The translations under genes and the position numbers were made by a program. Positions 5,962-7,643 of a stretch of DNA of 7,643 nt are shown here, one piece after another. Source of the DNA: JBGSWE01 sp049292975 (lineage in GTDB: Bacteria > Patescibacteriota > Saccharimonadia > Saccharimonadales > JACDBH01); NCBI GenBank assembly GCA_049292975.1, contig JBATRZ010000021.1, forward strand, positions 1 to 7,643, given 5' to 3'. The notes under the pieces were generated by a model. It did not search any database, was not told where the DNA came from, and worked only from the letters and a program-made list of their open reading frames with translations. How positions within the stretch are numbered: the first letter of the stretch is position 1; each line of letters begins with the position of its first letter.

Positions 5962-6989
5962 TAGAACTGCCTCAGGAATTTAAGATTGGCAGACTCAAAA
6001 TGGCGGATGTCCTCGATGGCGTTTTTCATCATCACCATGCGCTCGACGCCAAAGCCCCAGGCAAAGCCGGTGTAAGTTACGGGGTCGATGCCGGCTTGTT
6101 TTAGCACATTGGGATGAATCATGCCGCAGCCGCCCAGCTCTAGCCATTTCTGCTCTTCCGAGTCGTTTTTGCGCAAGATCTCCGGGCGTTCAATGGCAAA
6201 CTCGAACGACGGTTCGGTAAACGGGAAGTAAAATGGCTGGATCTTGACGTTCAGTGTTTGTCCGAAGAATTCGCTCATATAGGCCTTCAGCACGGCTACC
6301 AGATTACCAACATTGACGCCCTTGTTCACGTAGACACCTTCAATCTGATAGAAGGTGTGTTCGTGCGTAGCATCGACATCCTCGTTGCGGAAGACACGGC
6401 CGGGTATAACCACGGCGATGGGCTCGCCAAGATCAAGATTTGCCTTGTACTTCTGCAGCACGCGGTTTTGCATGGTGCTGGTATGGGCGGGTGCTACCAG
6501 GCCGTCATCGGTCATGAAGGTGTCGTAATCGTCGCGGGCAGGGTGGTCGGCCGGAAAGTTAAGGCTCGTGAACATGTGGTAGTCGTCGTCAAGTTCAGGC
6601 GATTCCTCTACCGCGAAGCCCATGCGCTGGTAAATGTCATTGATAATGGCAATTTCTTGGGTCAGCGGATGAAGGCTGCCCCGATGGGCTGGTAAGGCCT
6701 GCGGCCGCCGGGCTGGCGGCGTATTGGCAGCCCAGGGCGCCGTAATATCTATGGGTGCTAGTATTTCAGTACTAGCGGCGTCCTGTTCAATCTGTTCTGC
6801 GAGTTCCAGGCGGAGCTGGTTGAGCTCCTTGCCAAATGCGCCGCGCTGCTCTGGCGGCAGAGTTTTAAGCTGGCCAAACAAGCTTTTTAGGGCCGGGTCG
6901 CGCAGGATTGCACGCTTGTCTTCCAGACCAGCCTGCTTCTGCTTCAACTCACCGGCAATTCGGTCAATATCAGAGTGTTGGTAGCTCAT
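5961..6989 (-). CDS. pheS: phenylalanine--tRNA ligase alpha subunit (342 aa)
   Basis: This is the catalytic class II alpha subunit, which activates phenylalanine with ATP and transfers it to tRNA-Phe together with PheT. Residues 1-70 form the N-terminal coiled-coil arm that contacts tRNA (charged heptads such as KQKQAGLEDKRAIL and LNQLRLELAEQIEQ). Class II motif 1 begins at HPLTQ (107-111). Motif 2 is at 200-218 (FRNEDVDATHEHTFYQIEG, with the ATP-binding Arg 201). The Phe-pocket strand FYFPFTEPSFE lies at 253-263, the GGCGMIHPNVL block at 286-295, and motif 3 at 308-322 (GFAWGFGVERMVMMK). Length is normal for a bacterial PheS, and all key motifs are intact. It is the first gene of the operon; the ATG lies 9 nt after a perfect TATAAT with no Shine-Dalgarno, so it is probably read from a leaderless mRNA. 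No T-box or leader attenuator fits in that space. Confidence 0.97.
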   Translation of the reverse strand: MSYQHSDIDRIAGELKQKQAGLEDKRAILRDPALKSLFGQLKTLPPEQRGAFGKELNQLRLELAEQIEQDAASTEILAPIDITAPWAANTPPARRPQALPAHRGSLHPLTQEIAIINDIYQRMGFAVEESPELDDDYHMFTSLNFPADHPARDDYDTFMTDDGLVAPAHTSTMQNRVLQKYKANLDLGEPIAVVIPGRVFRNEDVDATHEHTFYQIEGVYVNKGVNVGNLVAVLKAYMSEFFGQTLNVKIQPFYFPFTEPSFEFAIERPEILRKNDSEEQKWLELGGCGMIHPNVLKQAGIDPVTYTGFAWGFGVERMVMMKNAIEDIRHFESANLKFLRQF

Positions 6990-6998
6990 TATTAGCAG

Positions 6999-7004
6999 AT
7001 TATA
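6999..7004 (-). promoter_or_regulatory. -10 promoter element of the pheS-pheT operon, probably giving a leaderless mRNA
   Basis: A perfect TATAAT on the minus strand is followed by 9 nt (CTGCTAATA) and the pheS ATG. The expected transcription start falls at or next to the A of the start codon. GTTAAA, 17 nt upstream, is at best a weak -35 (three of six matches). The spacing to the ATG is identical to that of the promoter at 895-900. Confidence 0.7.
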
Positions 7005-7130
7005 TCAGTTTAGGAGCATACTTTAACACCTTACGCAAAAAGTAAATATATGATGAAATATATTAACTCTTATCAGCTTAACCGCCCTAAATACTCCCAT
7101 AAAAAGTAACGAACCACCGTACAATCATCC

Positions 7131-7167
7131 GTCTAACTGTACAAGGTTGAACCTTGTACAGTTAGAC
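7131..7167. repeat. perfect 37-nt palindrome between pheS and yajQ
   Basis: The left arm GTCTAACTGTACAAGGTT (7131-7148) and the right arm (7150-7167) are exact reverse complements around a single central G (7149). As RNA it would form a 17-bp stem with a UGA loop. No T-run follows on either strand, so it is not a standard intrinsic terminator, and no gene ends towards it from either side within the window. The right arm overlaps a possible -35 of yajQ, so an operator for a dimeric regulator is plausible. A dispersed genomic palindrome is the main alternative. Confidence 0.8.
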
Positions 7168-7183
7168 AAGTGCGGGAAATAGT
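7155..7183 (+). promoter_or_regulatory. weak candidate promoter of yajQ overlapping the palindrome
   Basis: TGTACA (7155-7160; four of six matches to TTGACA) lies in the right arm of the palindrome. It is followed by a 17-nt spacer and AATAGT (7178-7183; four of six matches to TATAAT). The transcript would start near 7190, leaving a leader of about 8 nt and no Shine-Dalgarno before the ATG at 7198. The AATAGT box is itself one arm of a small inverted repeat (AATAGT-GCA-ACTATT, 7178-7192). Confidence 0.3.
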
Positions 7184-7197
7184 GCAACTATTGTGGT

Positions 7198-7643
7198 ATG
7201 GCTATTTTTAGTTTTGATGTGGTGTCGGATTATGACAAGGCTGAACTGAACAACGTATACGACCAGACGCAGCGTGAGCTGCAAAGCCGCTATGACTTCA
7301 AGGGAACACCGGCAGCGGTGGAATGGCTGGATGACAAAAAAGGCCTTAAGATAACCGGCAACGGTGATTGGCAAATAGACGCCATCTTGGACATCGTGCG
7401 CAAAAAGCTCGCCAGCCGCGGCCAGTCACAAAAGATATTAGACACGACCAAAGAGATCACCGAGAGCAACCTGAAGGCCACCCAGGAAATACCGTTCAAA
7501 CAAGGCTTGGATCAGGAAAAAGCCAAGAAAGTCACCAGTCTAATCCGCGATAAATTCCCTAAAGGCAAGACGCAGATACAAGGCCAAGAGGTACGCGTAA
7601 GCAGCGGCAGCAAGGACGAGCTGCAAGCCGTCATGCAGATGCT
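7198..7643 (+). CDS. yajQ: YajQ family nucleotide-binding protein, N-terminal 148 codons (3' end outside window)
   Basis: The translation opens with MAIFSFDVVSDYDKAELNN and continues with RELQSRYDFKGTPAAVEW, the invariant YDFKG block of the family, then GLKITGNGDWQIDAILDIVRKKLASRG, a central EIPFKQGLDQEKAKKVTSLIRD and QIQGQEVRVSSGSKDELQAVMQM. Family proteins are about 160-165 residues with two similar RNP-like alpha/beta domains, so only some 15 residues should be missing. YajQ proteins are small cytosolic nucleotide-binding proteins; a Xanthomonas homologue has been described as a cyclic-di-GMP effector and others bind RNA or tRNA in vitro, but whether this one binds either is unknown. ATG at 7198 is the natural start because it opens the conserved N-terminus. 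No Shine-Dalgarno precedes it, so short-leader or leaderless translation is likely. The gene is divergent from pheS. Confidence 0.93.
   Translation, partial: MAIFSFDVVSDYDKAELNNVYDQTQRELQSRYDFKGTPAAVEWLDDKKGLKITGNGDWQIDAILDIVRKKLASRGQSQKILDTTKEITESNLKATQEIPFKQGLDQEKAKKVTSLIRDKFPKGKTQIQGQEVRVSSGSKDELQAVMQM

Noticed and set aside
6990..6998. T-box or attenuator leader upstream of pheS
   Set aside because: Only 9 nt separate the TATAAT from the ATG, so there is no room for a leader structure on the transcript predicted here.
7045..7109. AT-rich inverted repeat (AATATAT/ATATATT, 7045-7064) and a 19-codon plus-strand frame from ATG at 7050
   Set aside because: The inverted repeat is low-complexity AT sequence expected near promoters. 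The tiny frame has no Shine-Dalgarno or recognisable peptide, although a regulatory role cannot be excluded.

Overview
The window most likely comes from a Patescibacteria/CPR bacterium, with Candidatus Saccharibacteria (TM7) the best guess. This rests on family content and compact layout: a DUF5674 protein and a small helical protein sit between pheS and pheT, and there is a DUF2207 membrane protein and a second membrane protein of a type I associate with Patescibacteria. No database search was possible. TAA, TAG and TGA all end genes here, so the sequence gives no sign of UGA recoding.

Layout from left to right. Positions 1-885 (minus strand) hold the first 295 codons of a secreted or membrane-anchored DUF2207 protein that runs off the left edge. 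Positions 886-1782 hold no convincing protein gene. This stretch is packed with perfect or near-perfect inverted repeats: a 14-bp pair (945-958 with 1684-1697) encloses more than ten further helices, one of 18 bp, one of 13 bp and a possible 10-bp pseudoknot. I read it as a large structured non-coding RNA of about 750 nt that I do not recognise. It is the most interesting part of the window. Positions 1783-6989 are one minus-strand operon read from right to left: pheS, a DUF5674 gene, a small helical protein, pheT and a membrane protein. The junctions overlap or are separated by a few bases. From 7198 a yajQ-family gene leaves the right edge on the plus strand, divergent from pheS, with a perfect 37-nt palindrome in the shared intergenic region.

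How the genes work together: PheS and PheT form the phenylalanyl-tRNA synthetase heterotetramer, and the two small proteins are translationally coupled between them, so production of all of them is probably linked. The first genes of two transcription units (pheS and the DUF2207 gene) have a perfect TATAAT exactly 9 nt before the ATG and no Shine-Dalgarno, which suggests leaderless mRNAs. The internal operon genes carry GAGG or GAGAGG-like Shine-Dalgarno sequences. PheT also carries an in-frame insertion made of short direct repeats, at the junction between its tRNA-binding and B3/B4 domains.
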